From: Pohlia nutans
Lineage: Eukaryota > Streptophyta > Bryopsida > Bryales > Mniaceae
Direction of reading: 5' to 3'
Assembly: GCA_022496805.1 (NCBI GenBank)
Contig: CM040100.1
Coordinates: 14,413,009 to 14,477,008 of the forward strand
Length of the DNA stretch: 64,000 nt
In this document: positions 48,265 to 59,500 of the stretch, one piece after another
Layout: each line of letters starts with the position of its first letter
Position numbering within the stretch: position 1 is the first letter of the stretch
Notes under the pieces: generated by a model
The model's database searches: none
Told to the model about the DNA's origin: nothing
What the model saw: the letters and a program-made list of their open reading frames with translations, nothing else
Made by a program: the position numbers and the translations under genes

Positions 48265-48842
48265 TTAACCCCTAAATGCCTAAAGCCTTCTCCAAATTCG
48301 GTAGTTTTGCAAAGATGCATTATAAAATGCAACCTAGAGGAATATTTCGAACTTGATATATGAATACAAGTTGTACATTATGAATTTTAGATTCTATCCA
48401 TACGGTTAGATCTATGATTGCTATTACCAATAATTTTGTATAAATTTTGAAACGTGAAATTCAAAATTATTTTGTAATCCAATTACAAATAAGATATTGA
48501 CAATCTACGGATGAAATTTGTTGTGATTGGTTGAAATGTAATACACTAAGTGTAGTGATTTTTGGAGATATTTTGGTTGCTTAATTTTATGAGTTGACTT
48601 TTTTTAGAACACTTTTACACTAAAATCTTCAAAATTTTGGGTGAATCAGTACAACATGAAACGAGGCATAATTTTTTTCACAAATCATCCCCTTTCTAAT
48701 CGGATCACATATGCATGAAGCTAACTTCGCATAGAATCTACAGTAAAAATTCCACATTGCAAAAAGTGCATGACGGATGAGAAATTCTGGATGAAATCTG
48801 TACATCGTCCAAAAAATGGACGCTCAGGCAGTTATGGGTTAA
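48265..48842 (+). mobile_element. TTAA-type element (578 bp), reference copy of its family
   Basis: TTAA-CCCCTAAATGCCTAAAGCC at the left and CGCTCAGGCAGTTATGGG-TTAA at the right. Relatives are at 2590-2936 (3' fragment), 42307-42528 (short, inverted) and 45878-47284 (enlarged). No coding capacity. Confidence 0.8.
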
Positions 48843-49810
48843 GTGTCTTTCAACTCCAAAAGTTTTTCCCAAGGACATCTTACAAAAATTTGAATTTATG
48901 ACCTTCTGAGACAATGAAACCAAATTCTTTTTGTGCACAATCTTGAACTCATTCCAAATGAGTCTTACCAAAAGCAACAAGAATACATCCACTTTAGCAT
49001 GCATGCTCTCTACAATAAATGTCAAGATTTTTAATTCTTTTAAGTTGCCATTTTCAACGATTTCTTGACAACCACTAAAGAATATTTAATACCCTAAGAA
49101 AAAAAGATTCATCATTTTAAAATAACAAATTCAATAGATCACACTGTGAAAAAATATAATTCTAATAAGACCAGATTTTATATCACTAGAATCAGAAAAA
49201 AAAAAAAAAAAAAAAAAAAAAACATTGCATGTGCTAGTAAAAAAAACAAATAAATTTCAACAAAATGAAGGTCCACATAGGATCTACTCAGAACTCTTAA
49301 GGCCCCAAAAAAGTCTTTTTCTCTGAAGTGAAAAAAGCAATATTCAACAACTCCTCTTCCCATGAACACTTGAAAGCAGATCATTCTGCTCACAACCTTT
49401 TATTGAATACGGACGTCATCAGTCAGCCATTTGAGCCGCTTGAATGAACCAAATAAATAATGTGTCAATATATCAAATACTAGTAACTCAGTTCCTTTGC
49501 TAATAGTAACAATAACCATTTGCAATAGTAATAATAACCATTTCTACATACATAGAACCAAAACCTCTCTTACATAATCTAGTAAGGAAAAAAATATGCT
49601 AACACATCCTCCATGAAGAATGTGCAGCGTCTTCATCTTCATCTCCAAAGAATGGCTTACCACCCAATGTAGGTGGAGCAGATGCATAGTCACAAAACAC
49701 ACAAATGCTGCATACATCTCATCAATCTTGTCACGGGAACCAAACAGCCTCTAAAAGAAGTACAAAAAACTATGAACTAGAATGAATTAATGTACAGAAG
49801 AGAGGAGAAC
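48843..49810. other. Intergenic stretch with a TTAA-MITE fragment and poly-A run
   Basis: 49168-49310 is a piece of the subfamily A MITE (GACCAGATTTTATATCACTA, TCCACATAGGATCTACTC), interrupted by a run of ~25 A at 49196-49220. The remainder may include the 3' UTR of the minus-strand gene ending at 49811. Confidence 0.5.
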
Positions 49811-50672
49811 CTAGATCCATCCTTGCGGCCATCGCCGCATGTTGAACGCAGTTTGCAGCTTCGAACCAATCTCTGTCAACATGGGAGCCTTGTGAGGCTG
49901 CCCAAGCTCAAGGAACCCGCGATCGTCCGAGTCCGAGTGATAAGCGTCATCCTCTGTTACATGATGAGGTCCTTTGATGCGGCGTGCACACATCATGCGT
50001 CTCCAGAGTGCATTTGTGCAGCAATCTGCAGATCGAGTTCGGCGATGGGCGGCCACCACTGCTGAGCCATCCACTCTCCACATGATCACGTTCACTGATC
50101 TCATGTGCATCACAGGCTTTCGCTTCCGGCTCACTTCAAATGAGTCCATGTCTGCCAAGCTTGGCGCCCTGAACCCCATTGTCTCTCCCTCTTGTGCACT
50201 GATCACTAATCTTTCTGCCAAAAAAAGTTAAAACAAAGCTGCTGCAATCTTGACCTTGAATGAGCCTTACCCTGCAGATCACACAACATATGCAAGCGAG
50301 GTTCTGACTCACCTGCACAACAACAAATGGAAAAGAAGGTCCAAGCAACCAGATTATTCGGTCCTGTGAGACGTGCATGCATGGCATCTTCCAGGGAGAA
50401 AGGTGAACGTGACAGGCCCCATTTAGAAGTGGAGGGAAGCAGAAATTCAGGGGGACGAGCTTTCCACGAAATATTCGGATATTATTAAGATATCGTAATC
50501 TGTTTTTTGATGTAATTTTAGACGGATTCTAAATCTGCACATGAAAAGGATTTAGCAAGAGAGCGCCGATGGAGTTCTCACCTCAATTTCAGCCTCGGCA
50601 GCCTGTTCAATGAGAGGGCGGTATATGCTTGCCGCCTCTTCGATGTCATGGTATCTCACATTGAGTGGAATT
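49811..50672 (-). CDS. Unidentified minus-strand gene, 5' end not found
   Basis: Minus-strand exons are 50672-50582 (acceptor CTGTTGCAG, donor GTGAGAAC), 50363-50313 (acceptor TCTCACAG, donor GTGAGTC) and 50214-49811 (acceptor TTTTTTTGGCAG, stop TAG). They encode IPLNVRYHDIEEAASIYRPL then IEQAAEAEIE, then DRIIWLLGPSFPFVVVQ, then RLVISAQEGETMGFRAPSLA followed by DMDSFEVSRKRKPVMHMRSV and a C-terminus in NMRRWPQGWI. The first junction is in phase. The second is off by one base unless a single-nucleotide exon at 50271, which has splice sites on both sides, supplies G; otherwise the protein stops soon after VVVQ. No start codon is present in the first exon seen. The family is not recognised. It lies downstream of, and on the same strand as, the SnoaL-like gene. 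Confidence 0.45.
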
Positions 50673-51261
50673 CTGCAACAGGAACTGAAAACCAAAGGTA
50701 CCGACTCCTACACATGGAAATCACTATGAAGCTACTCGCAATGAAAACAATAATATGATATTTACTACTGTAGCTTGAAAAGCAAACTGAATTTGGGTTA
50801 ATCCATAATATTAGCTAGCAAGCATGAAGGTCGATCTGATTCACTGTATCATACACTCAGGAAATCCAGATGGTGTACAACTTGTTTAGATCATTCCCTG
50901 TCAATAACCACAACTGTAGTACATACAATAGTGATAGCCTGAAAATTGAAAGATTTTGAAAGAACGTGCTGCAGGTTTATGAATTATGCAGTTGTGAGTT
51001 GTTATGATAAAACGCTTCCTAGGATGATACCTCAACTTGCATTGCTCACTAGGGCACTACACTAACTTTTCCCATTGGTATTATGATTTTCAACAACACC
51101 TCAAACTAGCAAGGTATCACAGATTTGTACGTGGTTCAAAGAATCCATTAATTGGGGAAGCCAGTCGTGTAATAGTGTACAAAGGTAGCAAGCAGATTCT
51201 ACTTGTGAACTAAAGAAACTGTATACAACTATTCAGAGTTTTGGATATAAAAGCAAGGTCC

Positions 51262-52769
51262 TTAAAACTTATCCGCTAACGATGGGAACCTCCGCAGCAA
51301 TGCAGCAAGCCCCTTTAAAGCCACCTGTGTACATACACAGCAGTGAAAGATTACTGTGCTTCCATATCTAATAAATCATTTTGGAAGCTTGAAAGGAGGG
51401 AATATAATTTTCACAAGAAAGAAGCAACATCATACCCTACATTTTTTAACAAAAAATTATATTTTAAAAAGTTGACTGACTATTAGCTTCCAAAGTATAT
51501 TTTTCTATTTTTAGATTGGGCACTTTAAAGGTCCCGCCTTTTCCATACACAAACAATGGATTCATCAGTAGTGCTAATGTTAAATGACCACGCTAACTCA
51601 CCAGTGTAAGATCACCAGGTTTGGTTGCAGGCTCGACAGCGTCTCTGCCATACCTGCAATTGTGACTGCACATCAGAACGATACAAACAGCATGAAAGAA
51701 TTGCAGAAACATACTTGCAATTTAGTGAAGTGCTTACACAAACTGCCGTTTGCCACTCAATACTTGGCAGCGATAAAAGCTACACCCCTTGCTGAATGGT
51801 AATGGCTTGCCCTTCCAATCTGTTTCATAACAACGTTTTCAGCAGCCTATCTTCCAGAGAAAGTTTGATAAACTTGATAAGCGAAAAAATTGTTTTCAGA
51901 AAAATCAGACTCTCTTTATGACGTTCCTGAAACAACCTGATTTTGCTGTTAATACCAAGGGCCGTTTACTTTACCTAAATGCCATATCACACCAGCAGCA
52001 TTGGGATCACCAGTGGTGATGTCATCTACTTTGAACTCCAATTCCGAACCCACCGAATCCATGAACTTTTGAAAAAACTCAAGAATCGCCTGTGAAACGA
52101 AAAATAACAACGTCGTCAATGGCCAGTGTGGGCTTCTCGAGAATCCAAATTTCCCCTTCAAGCAGCACGGAAACACAAGCATACGGAAACCAAAAAGTTG
52201 AATGAATTTGAATTCATTTTGTTGCGTGATCCCTAAACCCTAAACTACAGCGTCGTTGCATCAGGAAACCTTGAAGGAAAAGCGAATTCACATTATACCT
52301 TCCTGCCCAGAAAGGGCTTGGGAAACACGAGGTCCTCGTAGACGCAATCGTCCGCAAAGAGCTCGGCGATGGAGGCAATCTCGCGTCGGTTGATGGCGGC
52401 GTAAAACTCCTGCACCATTTCGGCTGCCTCTTTCTCTTGTGCTTCCAGCGCAGGCGACGATGGCGACGTGGAAGCAGAAGCTCCAGCAGTAAATCTGCCA
52501 GGCTCTGCAGCACTTGCCATGTGCAACAATGGCCTCAACTGACCGCTCCTAACCCCGGAACAAAATCCCAATCTCTTCTTCGACCTCAGACGCGCAATCC
52601 CAGCTTCGTCATTCCCTCGATGACACCAATTCGTCACTCCGGGAGAAGAGCAAGGCACTACCCACGACGCTGCCATGGCGCTGAAGACTCGACTGATGAG
52701 ACTTGGCTCAGTCCCTGACTTAGTTGATCCCAAAGGCAAAAAGCTGTGCATGGGATGAGGTGGTGCCAT
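51262..52769 (-). CDS. SnoaL/NTF2-like family protein, probably plastid-targeted
   Basis: Five minus-strand exons (52769-52299, 52089-51975, 51819-51738, 51653-51602, 51324-51262), all GT-AG with phases 0, 1, 2, 0, give up to 260 residues. After a ~100-residue basic, Ser/Ala-rich leader comes a typical NTF2-like core. It runs AEMVQEFYAAINRREIASIA, ELFADDCVYEDLVFPKPF, then AGVIWHLDWKGKPLPFSKGC, SFYRCQVLSGKRQFVYGRDA, VEPATKPGDLTL and a C-terminal ALLRRFPSLADKF. It matches the plant group that I recall as including Arabidopsis At1g71480. The fold binds small ligands, but the function is unknown. The start is uncertain: methionines at residues 1, 7 and 32 (MAASWVVPCSS) are all possible. The gene is head-to-head with Miro, 769 bp apart. 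Confidence 0.85.
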
Positions 52770-53538
52770 GTCAACCGACCGTTTTTGTACTCTTTCTAAT
52801 TCGTTGCCAAGTTAGCAGCCACTTTAGCGAAGAAAAAACAAACGTTTAGGAAAATATGGTACCCGTTTAGCAGGGATGCTGATCATTCTCTGTTCTAACC
52901 GTAGAAACGATAACCCTTAATGATGTGGTCAATCAGAGCTCCAACTAACGTAGTTGAAGTTAGAATGGAGCGCGGGTTTCAGAGGCAAAATGTTCCACGC
53001 GAGAATGGGAAACCCCTCTTCTTACAAATTCTAATTGAAGGACTCCATCATTGGTAGTATGAAGATGAGTCTTCAATCACAAAGCGGAAGTTAAAGGTCG
53101 CCGAATTTCCAGCGACGTTGAAAGAATGCAAATGCGATGATGGGAGCCTCCATTGCGACTCAAAGTTGCTCCAACTGAAGATGTGAGAGCTCTAATTAGG
53201 GTTGCAGGACCACATTGCGGCAGTTCAATTGAGCAATGTCGCACGTTAGGGTGGATTTCAGAGGCAAAATGTTCCACGCGAGAATGGGAAGACCCAGGGA
53301 AAAATTACTGGCTACTTTAAAACCCCTCTTCTCACAAAGTTCCAATTGAAGGACTCCATCATTAGTAGTATGAATCAACCACAAAGCTTAAGTCAAAGAT
53401 CGCCAGTTTCCAGCGACGTTGAAGAATGCAAATGCGATGATGGGAGCCTCCATTGCGACTCAAAGTTGCTCCAACTGAAGATGTGAGAGCTCTAATTAGG
53501 GTTGCAGGACCACATTGTTGCGGGAGTTCAATTGAGCA
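52770..53538. promoter_or_regulatory. Shared divergent promoter region of the SnoaL-like gene and Miro
   Basis: The 769 bp between the two start codons must hold both promoters and 5' UTRs. Much of it is a direct duplication described separately. No TATA box was assigned. Confidence 0.5.
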
Positions 53539-53545
53539 ATGTCGA
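52976..53545 (+). repeat. Direct duplication of the Miro leader and start region (~270-290 bp units)
   Basis: Copy 1 (52976-53241) and copy 2 (53256-53545) share TTTCAGAGGCAAAATGTTCC, CACGCGAGAATGGGA, GATGATGGGAGCCTCCATTG and TTCAATTGAGCAATGTCG. The unit ends at the start codon: copy 1 reads GCAATGTCGCAC and copy 2 reads GCAATGTCGACG, the true Miro start. Copy 2 has a ~30-bp insert (AGGGAAAAATTACTGGCTAC) near its beginning. Confidence 0.85.
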
Positions 53546-56500
53546 CGGGCGAGAGTGCGGGACATCGGTCGCAGTGTCAGGTGGTGGTGGTAGGCGATCA
53601 AGGCACGGGCAAGTCCAGTCTCATCATCGCACTGGCCACGGATTCCTTCCCAGACAAACCGCCTCCCGTGTTGCCGCCCACTCGCCTTCCGCCCGATTTC
53701 TACCCCGACCGCGTCCCGCTCACCATCGTCGACACCTCGTCAAGGTTATTGCTCATCTCTTCTCTTCAATATTGCTCATCTCTTCTCAACAAAAATGAGA
53801 AGAGATGAGCAATATTGACGAGAAATTACTCATCTCTTCTCATTTCTGTCGTCTCTCCTGTCCTGTGGGATTCATTGCAATTTTGGTCGCTAGGCAAGAA
53901 GACAAGATCAAGACGGAGGAGGAATGCAAGAAGGCCGATGCCATCGTTTTGACCTACGCCTGTGATCGCCCGCTGGATCGCCTCTCCAGCTACTGGTTGC
54001 CTGAGCTTCGGCGTTTACAAGTGCGTCTCCCCCATTTGTTGAGGCGACATTGCATGTTGCATCAATTCTCACGTCTAAGCAAAAATTTCAGCCTGTGAGA
54101 GTGCTAGTTGAGGTGACATGCTTTCTTAACTCCTAAGCGTCCACTGTGTATTTTCTGTAGTGTAGGAAAATTAGACCCCCTTCTGCAAATCATCTTTTTG
54201 TGTGAAAATGACTTCAGTTTGACACGATCAACACTGTTGATCTTGTAGTATAGAACAAGAGCTTTAAAATGATGTATTGCAATCGGAAAACCCAGGTAAA
54301 ATGAGAAAATGCCACCGTTGCAAAGTTCAGTGATGCAGATGGCATTTTAGACGCTTAGGGGTTAATTTCCATGTGAATCCTGTTCATGCTATGTGTGCAG
54401 ATCAAAGTGCCTGTCATTGTTGTTGGATGCAAGCTGGACCTCCGTGACGATCATCAGTCCAGCCTCGAGCAAGTCATGGCTCCACTGATGCAGGAGTTTC
54501 GAGAAATCGAAACATGTCTCGAATGCTCGGCGCTCAAACAAATCCAGGTATGATTGAGAAAGCCCTATTCGAAAACTTCGACATTCTCTTTTTCCAGCGT
54601 AGGGTTTTTCGTCGCCATGAAACATTTTATGAAACGCGTTTTTGGAGGTCTGTTTCGATGAAGTGAATGCACTGCTTGTATATCATAACCCCTGAAGGAC
54701 CCAGGATTCATGGGTTTAAAATGACGAATGCAATCGATCATATTGTGAAAATTATATTTCAGATGGGACCAAATTTTGAAGAACATTGTATGTGTTGGTC
54801 AAAAGACAAACAAATGGAAGTCTACATAAGACCTATTCAAACCTGCGAAAAGAAACATGATGCTGAAGTCGGGCTTCTTTGTGTGATTGTGCAGATTGCT
54901 GAAGTGTTTTACTACGCTCAAAAAACGATTCTTCATCCGACTGCTCCTCTTTTTGATCAGGAGACTCAGACATTAAAACCCCGTTGTGTTTGGGCATTGA
55001 AAAGGATCTTCATACTGTGTGACAAGGATAAGGATGGAGCGCTCAACGATGGAGAACTGAATGACTTCCAGGTTCCTGAAACGTCTCCTCTGCATTGCAA
55101 ATCTATGATGTAATGCTGTATCATTTTGTCATGAAGAGCAGCCATTTATGGCTTTTACGCAATAGATGAAGGTGACCACCATATTGAGAAATTTTGTGTG
55201 TTGAGAGCCAGGTCAAGTGCTTCAAGGCACCTCTGCAGCCATCTGAAATCGAAGGGGTGAAGAATGTGGTGTCAGAAAAGATGGCCGAGGGTGTCAATGC
55301 GAACGGGCTCACTTTGACAGGATTTCTCTTTCTCCATGCTTTGTTTATTGAGAGGGGTCGCTTGGAAACCACTTGGACCGTGCTGAGGAAATTTGGGTAC
55401 GACGATGAGATTAAGTTGCGGGACGACCTGTTGCAAAACCCTTCGTTTGAGCGGTGCCCGGATGCGGTAACTTTGTGTACTTTATTCATCTCTTTTACCA
55501 ACTTTACACATTCCATTGAGATCATTCTCGCAAATTTGCTGGATGTCAGAAACAAGGGCTTGCAGCTAATTAAGAAGACACATACTTTTGGCAGCGGTTT
55601 TCGTATATATGCAATTTCTGTGTTGACTCATTCAAATTTGCCTCTGATACACTTTTGCTATGTTTGTATGCAGTTTGTAGAGTTGACTGAGAAAGCGATC
55701 GATTTTCTGAAAGGAGTTTTCGTTGCTTTTGATGTAGATATGGTAAGCGTTCAACAAATGACTATTCTCCCTTTCAAATGTCTATTCTCCCTTTAAAAGC
55801 GACCATAGTTACGAGCACATAACTATGCTGGTGTGTGATGTTCTTACTGTAAAATTTTAAGTCAACTTCTACCAGTGAGATTGTCTACAATTAATGAACT
55901 AATAACGCTTGTTGGAAACGCAGGATTGTGCACTGCGACCCCAGGAGCTAGAAGATCTCTTTTCAACGGCCCCGTCCAGGTGAGTTCCTCCGCCATGACT
56001 TAGGTCTCTAGAATCACTGTATACTCCCTCTGTTCCATTTTGATGGTCCCATTTGAGCTCATTATTTTGTTCCAATTGATTGTCTGGTGAGGAATGTGGT
56101 ACATTTATAATGCTGTGATACATTTACTGGTTAACCCCTGGAGGACCAAGAAGTCCAAATTGGGCCTCATGTCTTTTTTAGCAATTTTGAGTAGGTCCTC
56201 TGTAGTCTTCTTTTTGTTCAAATTTATTTGTCGCTTGACCATCACATGCAATGTTCTTCACTGATTCCGGTGATATAAAATCTGGTCCTATCTGAATTAT
56301 ATTTTTCACAACACAATCGATTGAATTTGTCATTTTAAAACCATGAATCCTTGGTCCTTTAGGGGTTAAACATCGATCCTTCGTAACTTTTGCATACAGT
56401 ACCCAAACAACACATTCTTTTGGTGCGCTGGAATTGTCATTCAGTTGCCAACAAGAATATTATATAAAAATAGTATTAATCTAATAATAGTAACCACAGC

Positions 56501-59500
56501 GGGTGATTGAAGCTTGTGCCCACCTTTTTGTACTCTTGCTGTTAATATTTTAATAACCTTTCCACCATGTATACTTGATATTTAGAGCTGCAAGGGTGCA
56601 TACAACAGGTGTACTACATGGGCACTAATGTTTTTGCTCTTACGAGCTTAATCTAGGAAAAAAACGTCACACTGGACAGTCATTCTGGAATGTCTGTCCA
56701 GTGTGACTGTACATTCTTTAGGTCTCTGTAGAATCCACCACATAAATGCATTAAGAATGTGACTTGAGTCCTAATGAGGACATTTCACTAGCTCTGTCAA
56801 CAATATTTGAAGCACGAAGTTCGTTCACTAGAATTGGCAGTGGGTAGATCCTGACCGACCTAGCATTCCGTGCAGACCCTGGTTAGAGGCGCCATATATT
56901 GATGCTGCAGAGACCAATCAAGTGGGAGGTCTGACTTTAGATGGCTTTCTCTCGCTGGTACGCACATCCAAAACGCTTTAGTTGTCACAAACTGGTCTGA
57001 TTTCCTTGTGCACACATTCATCATTGCTGTATTCTAGAGAGTGCTGCGTGAGATAAATGATGAATTGGTCTAACAGTCTAATAGTGGGTAACGATGCTGT
57101 TTTCTATATTTTAGAAATCATCTCTGTTTTTAAGGAACTAGGATTGTCTGGTTCTAAAATTCTTATCAGCCAGGAGAAATGAGAAAACAGCTGAAGCTTT
57201 TGCTTTTTGTTCACTTGGCTCCAGTGGGCATTCATGACATTGCTAGAGCCACGGAAGAGTCTCGCTCATCTTATATACGTCGGATACCCTGATGATCCAT
57301 CAACAGCATTCCGAGTCACAAACCGCCGACGTCGAGACAGGAGGAGACAACGTTCGGATCGTGTTGTGTACCAATGTTACATCTTCGGTGCAACCAAGTG
57401 TGGCAAAAGTGCCCTATTGAATGCACTTATGGGAAGGTGCGTTGCCTCTCACCTTCATGGATACTGTAGGTGATAAACGTTCCTTTTTTCACTTGTTGTC
57501 TTCTAGCTTTCCGAACTTGAACTTCTCCATTCACTACTAGGCTCATACACTGTGTGTTACGTTTATGAGCAACGTGGGATCATAAACTGTGTGTTACGTT
57601 TGATAGCAACGTAGGGACGTAATTCAAGCAACGTTACAGCTTGTTAACCTCTCAAGCACCAAGAAACCCAAATTGGACTCATGTTTTTAGCAGTTTTTAG
57701 TAGGTCCTTTATTCAAATTCATTTGTCTTTTACCCAAAACATGCAATGTTCTTCCTTGATTCCGGTGATATAATTACATTTTTCACAATATGATCGATTG
57801 AATTTGTCATTTTAAAACCATGAATCCTTGGTCCTTTAGGGTTTAAGTAACATTTAGGAACCGTAATGTTGTTGTAGCGTTGCTAACAAACGTAGCAATC
57901 AGTGGTATGATCCTAGTAGAGATTCGTTAGTCAAAACACTGCTCTTGAGGAAGAAGAGAGAATGTCCAAGTCTCACTTTTGAAGCTGGGAGGATCCAAAT
58001 TCTTGTACGAGTTGAGAGCATCTAATATTTTAATTTATTTCTGTATTTTCTCTGTAATGTTACGTATACATATACTGCGTCTTAATTTTCGTTTTTGTGA
58101 CGTGCACAGGCCTTACTCTGAAGCATATGAACATACAAAGGGCCCTTGTTATTCTGTGAATGCTGTAGAACAAAATGGGGTACGCCTGTTTGCTTAGTGT
58201 TGAGGGTGGCTAACTGGCAACTACCTTCGCTTTAGAAATGATCCACACGCATCAGACGTGGAGATTTTTTGTGGTTGTGATGGGTCAAGGGTTCAGAGGT
58301 TTACTAATACTAATTAAACTCTTGAGATTTAAGCGTGCAGGGTGGAAGGAAGACTTTGGTTTTGCGAGAGGTCACTGAGGAATCTGTGTCAGACCTCTTA
58401 GAGAAGAAAGATTCTCTGGCTTCATGCGATGTGGCTGCTTTTGTATATGACAGGTATGACAAGAAGTCGGGATTAGGATTCATAATTTTTGTAGCGTTTT
58501 TTGAGTATGTTCTATGCGCAGTTCCTTTTGTTCAAATTTATTTGTTTTGTGACCAGCACATGTAATGTTATTCACTAATTTTGGTGATATAAAAGTTGGT
58601 TTTATCTTAATTATTGATTTTTCACAATATGATCGATTGAATTTTTCATTTTATAAATCCTTTGTCCTTTAGGGGTTAACATATGTAGTGTCAATGATCC
58701 AGTTGAGGGTTTATGTAATGACTGAAGTGGGTTGAGTTGTTGGGTTTGAAACAGTGCAGATGCACATTCATGGAGACGAGCTTATGAGTTATTGGTACAA
58801 GTAGCAGCACATCAAGAAATTACCGGGTTTGAGGTTCCTTGCCTGCTTATTGCTGCCAAAGATGACCTTGAGTCCAATCCGTCTTGTACAAAAGGCTCCA
58901 CCAGGGTAAAATATTCACCTTCCTACTTCTACTGATTTTGTTTTCCTAACATTCTAGCCCCTCAAGGACCAAGGATTCATGGTTTAATATGATAAATTCA
59001 ATTGATCGTATTGTGAAATATCAATAATTCAGATTGGACCAAATTTTATATCAGTGAAGAACATTGCGTGTGGTGGTCAAGAAACAAATAAATTAAAACA
59101 AAAGGAAGCCCACATAGGATCACTCAAAAATGCTAAGTTATACTCCCTCCGTTTCATAATAAGAGTCCAAAACCACATATTTTTTTGCGTCAATTTAAAG
59201 AGTCCACATTCATTGTGTTGCCTTCCTACATTGACTCCTACTCATTTATTTCCTGTTGCCTTTCTACATTGATTTCCTACGCTTTTCATCCCTTTCCATG
59301 GAGACACACGGTTCTAAAAAAAATATTGCGTTTCTTCCCTTTCAACATGGGCTCTATTTCTATCTTAAATCTCAATTTTTTTTCTGTAAAAATGGACTCT
59401 TATTATGAAACGGAGGGAGTACTAGGTTGGCCCGTGCCAGAGTCTAGCACGACAGTTCCTACAACATAACCGTCTTTGTGTGCGTGCGTGCACAGTCTCT

